Below are positions 26,361-37,660 of a stretch of DNA of 64,000 nucleotides, piece by piece. Every line of letters starts with the position of its first letter. Positions within the stretch are counted from its first letter, which is position 1. The translations under genes were made by a program, and so were the position numbers. The stretch is from Epiperipatus broadwayi (lineage: Eukaryota; Onychophora; Udeonychophora; Euonychophora; Peripatidae), in NCBI GenBank assembly GCA_028023455.1, contig JAQFVV010012422.1:7801210-7865209 (forward strand). Direction: 5' to 3'. The notes under the pieces are model-generated. The model did no database searches. It was not told the DNA's origin and saw nothing but the letters and a program-made list of their open reading frames with translations.

Positions 26361-27629
26361 TTTCCAACTTTAAATTTTAAATAAGGTAAATGAAACTAAA
26401 AGAGGTTGCTAGACATATAGCTGAATTATTTCCAGATTTGAATTCTGACCCTTATTATAAAAATAAAAGTCAGAAATCTATCGGGAATGGGAATTTAAAT
26501 GCACTATTATCTGGTAATCATTGATTGTTCAATCTTATTATAGGTGGCACTAGAGTAGAATTGTTTTTGCTTAAAGTTTTAATTCAATTTAGAAATCTTA
26601 AAATTTCTAAAAAAAATATGGAACATAAAATTTTAGAAGTTAATTTTTTTTAATAAGCCATCATTCAGAATTCAAAATAGGTTTCTTCAAATATATCAGA
26701 ATTCTAACGTAAAATATATAATTAATTTTAATAACTAAGCAATAGAGTGCACCAGAACAGATTTTTTGCCAAAAAAACTCTGAGCTTGTTTCTACTTCTC
26801 CCACCCCAGTTTTACTAACTTGATACCACATCACATATTCTTCATACTATTCTTATTTTAATGACTTCAATTTTCATATTTATGTTTTGGTCATCTATAT
26901 TATTTACAAAAATGCACCAAAACTAAATGCATAACTCTAAAAATGAGTGATCAAATCAAAGAAAGTTATTTCATTTAGCTTTATTGGACCATTTGATATT
27001 CATAAAGACATATCACAACATGCCTCATAATCTATTTGTAAGAGAACTAAATATGACAAATTGAGCTTTGATCAACAACCTTCTGCTCTCCAGTCTTTTC
27101 CTCTGCTATTGTACTAGACCACTAGATGACTTTTATTTTAAAAGAATGCCTTTTTATTTTATTTTATTCTATTTAAATAATTGGTCCAATTAATTAAAAT
27201 TATTTATAAGCTAACACTTAGATCACTCCACCCTTGTGAATCATCTAATATTAAATATTTTTCAGTTATGCAACTGTTCAAAATTTAAAATCAAGATAAA
27301 AATTAATTTTTATTGGTCAATTTTTTTAAAATCAATTCTCTAATTTCAATTCCATCTTGCAGTAACCACCTAGTAACACAGACTCATATTATCCAATCTA
27401 ATGCTGCATACATCTCATGAACAACTATCACTTTTTAGCTGACCTAGAGGTACAAAAAACTTCAATTACTGCACCCATATTGACAGCTAAATATCCTTCA
27501 TCACATCACTTTTTATGGAAGATAAGATCTGGTTACTATCTGTTTTAAGAATTTTTAGAAAAATAAATAATCATTGTATTGTATATATATATTTAAGTTT
27601 TAGCTTTTCATCAGTTTATCTCTCATCTT

Positions 27630-28115
27630 AATTTCACATTCCATGATCACCATTTCATATGCTTACAAAATGTTCTTAAGACAGAAGCAAAACTCTCCAT
27701 ATTCAGTACAAACCAGAGTAATCAATGGATACAAGAAGATTTGGGCATAAAATTCTTATCTAGTGCCTACTTATCCATTATCCCCAGACTAGTTTTTAGC
27801 TTATGGCTTTTATCGTTGAGGAGCTTGAGATATAAGATTACTGCACCTAAATCTTAGGATCTGGCGCAACCCTCCAGCAGCTACCTTTTGTCTCTACTTA
27901 GCTACAAAACTATGAGAATAAAATTGAAAACACAATAATATTTTTAATCCAAGCTCATTCACTTATATAGTCATATAGATCTGAATTCAGTTCAGCACCC
28001 ATACATTTTGATGTCTTTGGTTCTTTAATAACCATAGTCACCATCATCCCATTGGGCAGGATTGGTATTAAACCACTAAACATCATATGATCACCATTTC
28101 CTAAGTTTACACAAA
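27630..28115 (-). mobile_element. H1 element, long form
   Basis: Minus-strand copy with family 5' end near 28090 ('aaacatcatatgatcacc', read reversed), internal 'ttgaaaacacaataat' region and ribozyme relic at 27783-27822. The stem III/cleavage block ACUAGUC and stem I survive, but the core reads ACGATAA instead of CUGAUGA and GAAA has become AAAA. Confidence 0.75.
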
Positions 28116-28440
28116 CCTGTTAAAACAAAGGCAAAACTCTCCATACAGTAGTGCCACCAAGTGCAAGCCAGAGTAATCAATGGATAATGCAAGAAGATTT
28201 CTGCATAAAATACCTATTTAGTTCCAACTCATCCAATATCCTTAGACTAATTTTTTAGATGCAGTGCTCTCAGATATAAAGCTTCTCACTGGTAAAAGTA
28301 CAAGCTAGAAACTAATCTGGGGTTATTGGATGAGTAGGTACTAGATAGGGATTTTATGCACAAACCTTCTTGTATCCATTGATTACACTGACTTGAACTG
28401 GGTGGCACTACTGTATTGCTTGTTTTAAAAGCTTTTCGTA
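28116..28440 (+). mobile_element. H1 foldback element
   Basis: Left arm 'actctccatacagtagtgcc' (28137), right arm 'tgggtggcactactgta' (28399). The ribozyme region at 28282-28325 has core CUGGUAA and cleavage triplet AUC, so it is decayed. Confidence 0.7.
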
Positions 28441-28862
28441 AGCATAGAAAATGGTGAAGTGATATTTAGTGGTTTAATACCAATCCTATCCAATGGAATG
28501 ATGATGACTCTAGTTATTAAGGAACCAAAGATACCAAAATGTATAGATGCTGAACTAGGTTCAGCTGTACATGACAACACAAGTTATTGAGCTTAGATTG
28601 AAAACATTATTGTGTTTTCATTTTGAACCTAATAGCTTTATAGTTAACTAAATATGTAAAAGGTGGCTTCTGGAGGGTTGCATTAGATCCTAAGATCTAT
28701 ATGTAGTGCTCTCAGATCCAAGGCTCCTCAATAATAGAAGCCACAAGTTAGAAACTAATCTGGGGGATATTGGATGAGTAGGCATGCACAAACCTTCTTG
28801 CATTTATTGATTACTCTGTCTTGCATTAGATAACACTGTTGTATAGGGAGTTTTTCCATTTT
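28441..28862 (+). mobile_element. H1 element, long form, plus strand
   Basis: The full internal region is present ('ccaaagataccaaaatg', 'ctgaactaggttcag', 'gagggttgcattagatc'). The 'gatccaaggctcctca' left strand of stem I and 'tggggg...attggatgag' right strand are kept, while the catalytic core is mutated to AUAAUAG. The fold outlives the catalytic bases in this copy. Confidence 0.75.
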
Positions 28863-29033
28863 AATTTCACAGTATCATAGTCATCCATGAACTCACTGGT
28901 AGATTAAGATAAGAGAGGAACTGATTGAAAATTATTTGTATTTATCGGGACTGATTGGTGGTTACAGTTGTGGATACAATAAGTTTGACTCTTGTAATTC
29001 AATGTTTTAATTTACTATTGATAAATACTGTTT

Positions 29034-29040
29034 ATATAAT

Positions 29041-29116
<76 letters not shown>
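29034..29116. repeat. AT microsatellite inside a perfect inverted repeat
   Basis: 'aatagggatat' and 'atatccctatt' bracket an (AT)n run, followed by a further (AT)n run. The single-copy equivalent at 29760 ('aatagggatatatatg') lacks the expansion. Confidence 0.85.
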
Positions 29117-29118
<2 letters not shown>

Positions 29119-29206
29119 AGATCATGACCTGGCCAACTGATGAATTCAGATTCATTATAAAATGCACTGTTGAGGTTCTTTTGTCTTTTATTGTATCTTT
29201 ATCCAT

Positions 29207-29451
29207 AAAACATCACATGACCACCTCCTCTTATGCTTGTGTATAACTGTTGTTAAAACAGACAAAAACTCACTATATGTATTGCCACACACAGCAATAT
29301 ATATGATGAAGGCCATAAGCCAGAAACTAGTCTGGGGATATTGGATGAGTAGGCACTAGATGGGGATTTTATGCACAAGCCTTCTAGCATCCATTGATTA
29401 CTCTAGCTTGCTGTGTGTGGCAATATATATAGTGAGTTTTTGCCTGTTTTA
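29207..29451 (+). mobile_element. H1 foldback element with 12-bp target duplication
   Basis: A 245-bp element between two copies of 'atctttatccat' (29195-29206, 29452-29463). The related empty site at about 29852 ('aatctttagtcatatgattt') confirms the insertion. Both arms carry the same departures from the family ('cactatatgtattgccaca' against 'ggcaatatatatagtgag'). The ribozyme (29300-29340) has stem II GGC/GCC, intact GAAACUAGUC and stem I, but the first core base is A instead of C. Confidence 0.85.
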
Positions 29452-29945
29452 ATCTTTATCCATATGATTTGAAAAGAATGGGTGGTGAGGAGATTAATAC
29501 CTTTATAAAGATATTACACATGGGACAGAAAATTGTGATTAACTCCATTTTTGTATCTTTAATTAAAAAAACCTGACATATTCTCTAATTAAGATTTAAC
29601 ATTTATATCTGGGATAGAGACAATCTCTCATTTAGTAAATGATTAGTAATAATCATTACTGTATTTATTTGGAGTGGTTGGTGTCAAAGTTATGGGTGGA
29701 GTAAGGTTGACACTTAGAAATCAAAATGTAACAATTCACTATTGCAAATACTGTACATATAATAGGGATATATATGAGAAATGGACTTGGGCTAACTGAT
29801 GAGTGCTAGTTCAGTACAAAATGCATCTCGGAAGTCATTTATCTTTTATTTAATCTTTAGTCATATGATTTGAAAAGTTTGTGTGGTGGTAAGAAAGTTG
29901 TTTAATGCATTTTATTAATTTATATACTTTTACCTTTTTTTATAG

Positions 29946-30215
29946 GAGCATGTGATCAACCTTTCACTTTTAAAGTTAGTAAAAACAGTTACTTAAAAGG
30001 ATTTAACAATAAAATCATATTCAATGTTTCTAAAAAGATTTGCATAGAAAGCTGCTTGTCAGAAACAAACTTTACCTGTTCATCAGTGGAATACTGGTAC
30101 AGTAATAATAGTTGTCACCTATCATCTGAGACGAGGTTTACCCAGCCAGATGCCTTTGAAGAAATATCCAGTACAGTGGATTATTTTGATAATGATTGTA
30201 ACGACAATTTAAGAG
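29946..30215 (+). CDS. PAN/Apple domain exon 2 (90 residues), duplicate of exon 1
   Basis: Bounded by 'tttatag|ga' and 'aagag|gtaaat', phase 1 on both sides, the same length as the exon at 25629. All six cysteines, both acceptor/donor sequences and the 'ETNFTCSS' signature are conserved. By eye the two exons differ at about 16 of 270 bases and 7 of 90 residues (Leu7Phe, Asn15Ser, Lys-Asn to Glu-Glu at 72-73, and three near the C-terminal end). It has no stop, so it looks functional. Because it is symmetric it could be included together with exon 1 or used in its place. Confidence 0.85.
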
Positions 30216-31352
30216 GTAAATTGTATAAATATATTACTTTGTATAAATTTACTTTATAAGCACATGGTTTTTATTTCTTATTCTGCAATCTGTTTGCATT
30301 TTATGTGTACATGTATAAACATATAGATGGAGGAATAAGTAGACAGAAAAATATATGAAAAGAGCAATAAATGGATAAATACAGTATATACAAGTAGATA
30401 AATAAACAGACCGATCCAATAAAAGTTTAGATATTTTTTACAAATTTTTACGTATAATTTGCCATAAAATGTTTTACTTCTAACAATGCAATATTACCCA
30501 TATCCTGACAGTTACATTTCGTTATTAGCAAACAATATTATTATCACAAGGTATGTAATGTGATATCGACTTCTGAAAACCATATGAATGGCATTCTGCC
30601 TATACGTAAGATTTCCAACAAAGAATACTCGTACTTGATATTATATTTTTATTACATTAAGAATTAGTTTATCTATAAAACGTTAGAGGCCGCTATATGA
30701 TTATTTATTAACTCCCCTACTGTTTAAATTATTTACCGTCAGGATGATAGCCAAATGTTCCGAACACCTCCCTAAATCGCTACTGCTTAATATACATATA
30801 TTAGTAATAAGATATTAACATTAAACTAACAAATAGAAGAAAGCAACATAAAATTTGAGTTAATAAAGTTAAAAAAAAAAACAATAAACATTTTTATTAT
30901 GATAATATAAAGATAAGTATAAATTTCAGTATTAGATAAGTGTGGTACAGAACGTAAAAAAAGATATCTAGCTGTGGCACCTGAGATTTATAAAACTTGT
31001 ATTCACTAATAGTAAGTCTCCGAGGAGACAATTACTATGTTACTGCCACTATAACAAACAAACAAAAATAAAAAAACATATCAATTTACAATAATTGGTA
31101 AAAAAAAAAACTAAAGAGATACAATTTAATATTCCATTCAAACGTAAAAATAAGTTCTGGGCAGTCAAACTGGTACATTTTCCAGTTTTTGTCAGGATAT
31201 TGTGGGAAGTACGCGTACTTATGTGTGTGACTGAAGCATAAGTTAGAATTGAACGTTACATACTCATATATATGTTAAATAATACTATGGGTATTTAATA
31301 ACTGAAATACAGGCTTATTATATACCTGCATCAATAATTTATTATATAGGGT

Positions 31353-31612
31353 ATATGAAAACAGACTTTCACCCGATCCACCATTCTATCTCATAATACT
31401 GACACACTTGAACACATATATGTCGAAAATGTAAATAATCACCAATAACCGTGTTTCATGCTAAAACAGCAATCATCAGTTGGTCCAGATTATCTGAAAT
31501 ACGTGTATTGGTGATTATTTATCTTTTCGACATATGTATTCAAGAGTATCAGTGTTATGAGATAGAGTGAAGAGTGGTGGGTCGTGTGAAAGTCTGTACT
31601 CATATACGCTAT
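31353..31612. mobile_element. H2 foldback element, decayed
   Basis: Left arm 31353-31490 and right arm 31493-31612 are inverted copies ('atgtcgaaaatgtaaataatcacc' against 'ggtgattatttatcttttcgacat'). A minus-strand ribozyme at 31442-31484 keeps CUGAUGA, but stem II and stem III are damaged. The right arm retains only the 3' half (GAAAUACGU...). Confidence 0.75.
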
Positions 31613-31840
31613 ATATGTGTATTTATGTAAAAAAGAATTGAACGTTATTAGAATTTTATTATAACCATTTCTATCTGATGCACCTCTGGTATTTCTAAAC
31701 TTACGTGTTTGTGTATAATTTTTTTTATCAAAAAATAAATACCTTTGTTCATAAAACCATATGTCTAAAAAGTATACGTATATGCCAAACTAGTTGAATA
31801 TTTAATATTGTTTGGTAAATTAAACAAAAATGGGAAAATG

Positions 31841-32020
31841 TTTGAAATCTTATCACTTAGTAATTGATAATTTGAAATTTTATCGCTTAGTAATTGATAA
31901 TTTGAAATCTTATCACTTAGTAATTGATAATTTGAAATCTTATCACTTAGTAATTGATAATTTGAAATCTTATCACTTAGTAATTGATAATTTGAAATCT
32001 TATCACTTAGTAATTGATAA
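31841..32020. repeat. 30-bp minisatellite, 6 units
   Basis: Six consecutive 30-bp units ('tttgaaatcttatcacttag' plus 'taattgataa'). All units are identical except the second, which has two or three changes. The unit is 10 codons long, so one frame stays open (31830-32060), but this is a by-product of the period and I see no gene here. Confidence 0.95.
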
Positions 32021-32220
32021 TTATTATGAAATAAGCTTTCTCCTCAAATGTTTCTTTTAGAGAAGCTGTTGAAGAGACTTTTATATAAAAATTTTTATCC
32101 TAAACTGCAAGGTCAATTAATTTTCCAAGAACCTGGTAAATCAAAAATCTTTTATAATAAACAAGTAATTATAATGATTTCCTAAGACAAAAAATATAAT
32201 TCATTTTTCTAGGATTCAGA

Positions 32221-32592
32221 CTATATACACCCCCCCCCCCACCCACCACCCACACACCCCCCACACAACCCCAAACAATTTAAATCTCTGACAAAGCCTT
32301 TTCCCAAAATCCCCTTCACCTAGAGAACTGTGGCAAAACCTGAATTATCTCATTTGACCATGTTGTAAACAACTCCCTCCCGAACACCACAATCTCCACA
32401 ATATTGTTCTTCAACTTTTATTTAAATGAATCCTACTCCACTTTATTTCCAATATGGCCTTTAAAAGATACCCTTTTAAATCAATTGTTTCTTCTCCTTT
32501 TCTTCTAACTTCACAAAGTCCAATAATGTCCCATTTAATAAACAGTTCTTCTTCTAATTCTTCAATCTTCCTTCACTTGAAGAGATCTCAGT
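32221..32592 (-). mobile_element. RTE LINE 5' fragment, corrupted, with C-rich end
   Basis: Read on the minus strand, 32592 down to about 32280 matches the endonuclease start of the LINE at 2780-3075 ('tcaagtgaaggaagatt', 'aaatgggacattattggac', 'gaacaatattgtggagatt'). It has numerous small insertions and deletions. 32228-32270 is an unusual run of C/A-rich sequence ('ccccccccccacccacc'). Confidence 0.75.
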
Positions 32593-32890
32593 GGACCTAA
32601 AAAAGCGTACAAACCCTGGGTCCAATCAGGGGCACCCCTCCGCCTTCCCACCAACCCCTTTTGGATCCTCCTGGAAGGCGCTTTATTTTTGTCTCATAAT
32701 TGTATATATTATGAAAATATTTATCATTTACCAAACATTCATTCTCTTATCACACGAGAGAAAGACCATGTTTCTGACTAACCAGAAAACCCCCAGCGCT
32801 CCCCCTCGCGACACCAACAGCCACGACGGGTTCCCCGGTCTAGAGGACTTCACCCACGCAAATTGTAAAAATCCAATTAAAAAACTAAAG
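32593..32890. other. GC-rich patch in AT-rich DNA
   Basis: Two patches (32610-32690 and 32785-32865) are strikingly GC-rich ('cccctccgccttcccacc', 'ctcgcgacaccaacagcc'). A short frame (32591-32911) is open but I recognise nothing in it. It may be unresolved or low-quality assembly, or inserted foreign sequence. Confidence 0.4.
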
Positions 32891-33111
32891 CTTAAAATTG
32901 ATAAAAAGTGATAATTAATGAATAAGCATTTACTAAGTATAAAAAAAGGTCTAACTTGAGGATAAATAGATTATAATGTAATGCTGTGAACAAAACCAGA
33001 AAGATGGTCATTCAACGATTGTAAAGGGGGTAAAGAAGCGATTTATAGAATCTTAGACTCATTTGGAACTTGAAAAATATTCTATTACAAGGGTAAAATT
33101 TAAATCTCTAG

Positions 33112-33230
33112 GTCAAGCGTCGTTAGCCGAGAGGTCAGAGCAGCTGCCTTGCAAGCAAGCAGTTGGTTGCAGACGGTTGTTGCAGGTTCGCCTCCCGGCC
33201 AATGCTATGACATATGAAAAAAAAAAAAAA
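33112..33230 (+). repeat. tRNA-derived SINE, family 1, with 12-bp target duplication
   Basis: A-box-like 'gttagccgagagg' and B-box-like 'ggttcgcctcc' lie at tRNA-like spacing, with an anticodon-arm-like 'gccttgcaagc' between them, followed by a short body and a poly(A) tail (33218-33230). The flanking repeats 'ttaaatctctag' (33100-33111) and 'ttaaatctcgag' (33231-33242) are a target duplication with one mismatch. The tail and duplication show LINE-mediated insertion. Confidence 0.9.
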
Positions 33231-33249
33231 TTAAATCTCGAGTAGTGGG

Positions 33250-36003
33250 CACTTCACGTAGATACACTAATAGCTATACAATAAAACTTTCATTAACATT
33301 ATACATATAGACTGTGTGTGCACACATACAATTTGTAAAAAGATAATACTTCACAGTTTAAATATTTATTAATAACTAACTCTAGTTAATCAATCATTTA
33401 TAATAAAAAAAGTTCTGAACAAGTAATTAATAAGTTCATTAGAGAAAGTTTTAACAGACATGTGTTTTAATTAAAGTTGATGGATCATGATATTATTATT
33501 AATAATTAAAATAATAAAAAAGCAAAATAGAGAAAGATAAAAATGCCTATACGATTTAATTATAAAAAAAAAGTTAACAGAGACTATAATTTGAGGAAAG
33601 AATTTTCTGATATTGTTCCTCCTGTATGTAATTACTTTTGCATGTATGTATATTTTTTTTCTATTTCTTTGTTCCTATACTATCTTATGCAACTATCTAT
33701 TCCAACAAACTTACATTTATCTTTAACAACTATGCTTGTAGAAGCAGTAATTCACTCTCTTTATTCTATTCTAGAGCCACCTATTGTAAGTTCGAGTAAT
33801 AAGAACACCAAATGTTAGTGCATAATCCACGTTCCCTGTCTAGTTTCTGGCCAAATGTCTTTATCACTGAGAAATTTTTAATTACTTGCACTAGCCTTAA
33901 ATTTAAATATATGCTAAAGTTAATAACTATATATTTTAATGGAATCAGTTTTATGTTAACTGTAGGTATCTTTCATACTTTAATTAGGATGTTACACCTC
34001 TCCCCCCAAAAAAAAAATCATGTGATATTATTTTCTTATATTCAGTTGAATGTGTGTCTATATATGTGCTGTACATCATTGATGAGTACTTATGATAAAT
34101 ATTTTACTCTCTTTATATTAACAGAAGATTCAACTAAAAGTCATTCTAGTACTCCACACAGAACATTAATTAAATTTAAAATGACTACAGTAATAAACAC
34201 ATATAATAAGAAATGATTATTAACTCCATTATGCATTAAGTAAAAATCAATTGATTGGAAAAATTATTCTTATAATTATCATCTGATCTACATTCTATAT
34301 AAGATCTTAAATAAATAAATTCACTGAATATAGTAGTTTTTGATACAAGGAGAAATCACATTAATATAATCGGTACTTTGGAGAATTATCTCTCTAAATA
34401 TTACCTATTTATCAGTGTTGTAATATTCTATTTTATATATGAGATTAATTTTTTTGGTGTGCAGTATTTTGAACAGCCGTCTAGTGGTCAATTTTGTAAA
34501 CATTCATCTTTTTAGTTTATTAAGTACATTTTTATTCTCACATTAAAAAAAATTTTTTTTTGGCAAATATTAGTTTAAAAGTGAAAAGTAATCTTTGCGA
34601 ATGATAAAAAAGAGGAATAATATGAAAAGCAACATGTTTCATTTTAATTTACACATTAGAAAAGTCTATTACTAAAAACTAAATTTCATTGCACTAATTA
34701 TTATTATTATTCTATTTTCTGTAATTTGTATTCTTCTAAGCAACATATTCAAATAAAATCTAAATATCATATACTTACCAAAAACAAATATTTAATTTTA
34801 TAAAAATAAATATATAAATAAACTATATAATTTCAGACTTACTTTTAAAATTTAAATAAAAGCTGAGGTCATGCAAATACAATGACTACTTTTGAATGTA
34901 ACACTCTCTTCCCATTTTGAAAACACACCCACTTTGCTTTCTATTTGTACTTTTTTGAACAATAGTGACATCTAATGGTTTTAGTTGGAATTAATATAAC
35001 AATATACATTTCAATTCAAGTTTTTACCATTAAATGAATCCAAAACTATCATAAAAATGTTATAAGTAGTCTTAATTGAACTCATTCAAGTTTGTTTGAT
35101 TGCAGTGCTATAAAGTCACATTAAGCAATTTGATAATTTAATAAGGTTAAATTAATAAATAGTAAATAGTATGTAATATATACATAAGTAAATAGTATGT
35201 AATATATACATAAAGTAATAATAAGAAAACTTTATGGGGTTAATATGTAATATTAATTATTTTATAAAATTACGCCATCTAATTTTTAAATAAATTTCAA
35301 CTCTGATGCAACTAGGTTAATTATCATTTAAAAACTGGCATTACAAATTGAAATCACACTCCAAGGAAATTTTATATCAGGAGTTGAAAGAGAGCTATTT
35401 ATATCTTACTTGTTATAAGTCAATGGGTGCCATGGTTAAGATTAAGGAATAGAAAGCAACAACCTCATGCAAAATACCAGTATTATGATATAACACAGAT
35501 GGCATTAGCAAAGAATTATGATTATGGCCTAGAGATAAATGGTAGTTATTAGAACAACTGTTCCAAGGAATGATAGATGATAACTTAAAAAAAGTATTAT
35601 TATGTGAACCGGACCTTAATTATAAAAAATGTATCGTATCAAAAATGACTACGTAATGCTTTGGAATTTCTATTCTCTAAGCAAATGGGTAAATATCCAA
35701 TTCAAGTAAAAAACATCTATAGATAGATCAGACTGCAGGGATGCAAAAATCTTTGAACATATTATTGCCATGAAAAAATGGCCAGTAAGAAAAACTGCAG
35801 ATTTAAACTGTTCAGACAAAACATGCCATGTTGAATTTCTAAAAAATTGATTTGAGACACAATTTTCACAATAATTTCAGCTTTAACAATACTAGAAGAA
35901 ATGATATGAATTGCCAGAAAATGGAAATACCAAGGGGAAAAATAAGTCTAAAAAAATAGTGATTACCATAGCCTATAAAAATATTACTTTATTATTTGTT
36001 CAC
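33250..36003. other. probable intron, nothing coding recognised
   Basis: Short open frames at 33543-33818 and 33812-34216 show no recognisable domain. 33755-33805 ('agagccacctattgtaag') resembles the end of an H1-related element, also seen at 42530 and 62190. A 24-bp tandem duplication 'aaatagtatgtaatatatac' lies at 35162-35212. Confidence 0.4.
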
Positions 36004-36015
36004 AATTTCTAATTT

Positions 36016-36298
36016 CACATGATCCCCATTTCTTATGCTTGCACATAACTGTTATTAAAACAGGCAAAACTCTCCATACAGTAGTACCACTCAGTGCCAG
36101 CCAGAGATTCTAAGATCTAGGTGCAGTGCTCTCAGATACAAGGTTCCTCACTGATGCAGGCCATAAGCCAGAAACTAGTCTGGGGATATTGGATGAGTAG
36201 GCACTAGATGGGGATTTTATGCACAAACCTTCTAGCATCTATTGATTACTCTGGATGGCACTGAGTGGCACTACTGTATGGAGAGTTTTGCCTGTTTT
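36016..36298 (+). mobile_element. H1 foldback element, 283 bp, 12-bp target duplication
   Basis: Flanked by 'aatttctaattt' at 36004-36015 and 36299-36310, which fixes both ends. Left arm 36055-36105 and right arm 36250-36298 are inverted repeats of about 50 bp. The ribozyme at 36146-36185 has stem I CCUCA/UGGGG with an outer AUACAA/UUGGAU helix, core CUGAUGC (last A changed to C), stem II GGC/GCC, and GAAACUAGUC. It is near-intact. Confidence 0.88.
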
Positions 36299-37129
36299 AA
36301 TTTCTAATTTATGATAATTAAATTTTTAATTTACATTTGTATTGATAATTTCATTATATTCCTTATAAAATTCTGATTTAACATTCTCTAAATATCATAA
36401 ATTAATAAATCTAACTGCTATGAGTCAACTGCTTTAATTTACCTTAGCAGAGTTTGGATTTATAATGAGGAGGTAAAAAATGTATTATTTTTAAGTCGGA
36501 AAAATTCACAGATCTGGAAAAATTCTAGAACCAGAGATCTTGGATTAATGATATTTTATCTATATTGGTGGTTTAAGACAATAACATAATAGGAAAAAAA
36601 ACATTTAGAATTAATCTTTTGCTACTTGATTGTTTATTAAAACATCTTACTAATATATATGCTTTAGAACAGTAAGTGGAATCTAGAAAGACATCAAACT
36701 CTCATAGACTTTAAAATCACATTTTTAGGGATTTTAAAAAATTACATTATGTTCAATTAAAAATTGAACTTTTATGTACGCATGAAAAGTGCATGCACTA
36801 AATATTTGCATATTAAAATTACTACTTTTTAATTGTTAATGCTCAAACTAAATGTGTTGAAACACTGCTAAATATTACAATAATAAATATTCATAACTAA
36901 AGAAAAAGCAGCTAAAGCTCATTGGGATCTTCAGTTGATTCTGTTCAGATACAAATAATCTGAGTTATTGATTATTTACAAATAATAAATATTCATGGAT
37001 TGAATCTATGGAAATCTTTACTTTAAATTGACTCAACTTAATTTCAAAATTCATCAATAATAAATACTAATGACATAAAGAGTAATACAGAAAGGGAGTT
37101 TCATATGCTCTTAATACAATGTAATTTTT

Positions 37130-37330
37130 GCTTTTGTGAATAAGTCGCAAATGGGATGTGATGCACTGTGATTTCTCTTTATACAGAGTCAGGAATCTCT
37201 CAGCAATTATGCCCAGAGAAACATGTTAGCCATTTTGACTTCCCTTTCCATTCTCCACCCCAAGTTTTCCCATATTCTTCTTTATCCTGCTCCATACTAT
37301 TTCCACAACATAATCTTTGTCAACTCCATG
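37130..37330 (+). repeat. interspersed repeat, third family
   Basis: It shares 'atctctcagcaattatgccc' and flanking sequence with 1410-1600 (inside the MITE) and with 58640-58790 on the minus strand. Origin unknown. It has no coding capacity. Confidence 0.7.
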
Positions 37331-37514
37331 GCCTTTATATCTAAAACCCTCTCATCTTTTCCCAAACCCAGTATAAAAACCCAATAACCCACTTTCTGTA
37401 TAATCACTTTGTTTATATTTATTCTTCCACAACTTCATTATTTGTACCTTTTCTGCTTTCAGACATTTACATTCAGTTAACAGATGCTTAATATTTTCTA
37501 TGTATTTCTCTTGC

Positions 37515-37660
37515 TCCAGTTATGCTATCTAGTGGAAGATAGAATAATCCAATAGATGCACATGGTAGTACTTAATAAATCCCCAATCAGAGCTGGCTTA
37601 TCCATATCTCCAGATTAGTTTTTAGTATACAACTTTCATCAATGATAAATTTTTAATGTG
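37515..37660 (-). repeat. decayed H1-type hammerhead element
   Basis: On the minus strand, 'TTGATGA' core, 'AAAACTAATC' and 'TGGAGATATGG' align with the H1 ribozyme. Several core positions are mutated. Confidence 0.5.

Larger units (their letters stand above)
26385..30655 (+). repeat. segmental duplication, unit 2, enlarged by insertions
   Basis: Second copy of the 24885-26360 block, now about 4.3 kb because H1 elements (27630-28862 and 29207-29451) and an AT microsatellite were inserted between the pre-exon and exon parts. A smaller internal duplication relates 28920-29480 to 29655-29900 ('acaatt-cactattg', 'ataatagggatata', 'atatgatttgaaaag'). Confidence 0.8.

Noticed and set aside
28955-29206. 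Open frames rich in Ile-Tyr repeats
   Set aside because: They are translations of the AT microsatellite.
33543-34216. Two successive plus-strand open frames of 91 and 134 codons
   Set aside because: Hydrophobic AT-rich codon content, no cysteine pattern, no splice-bounded structure and no recognisable domain.
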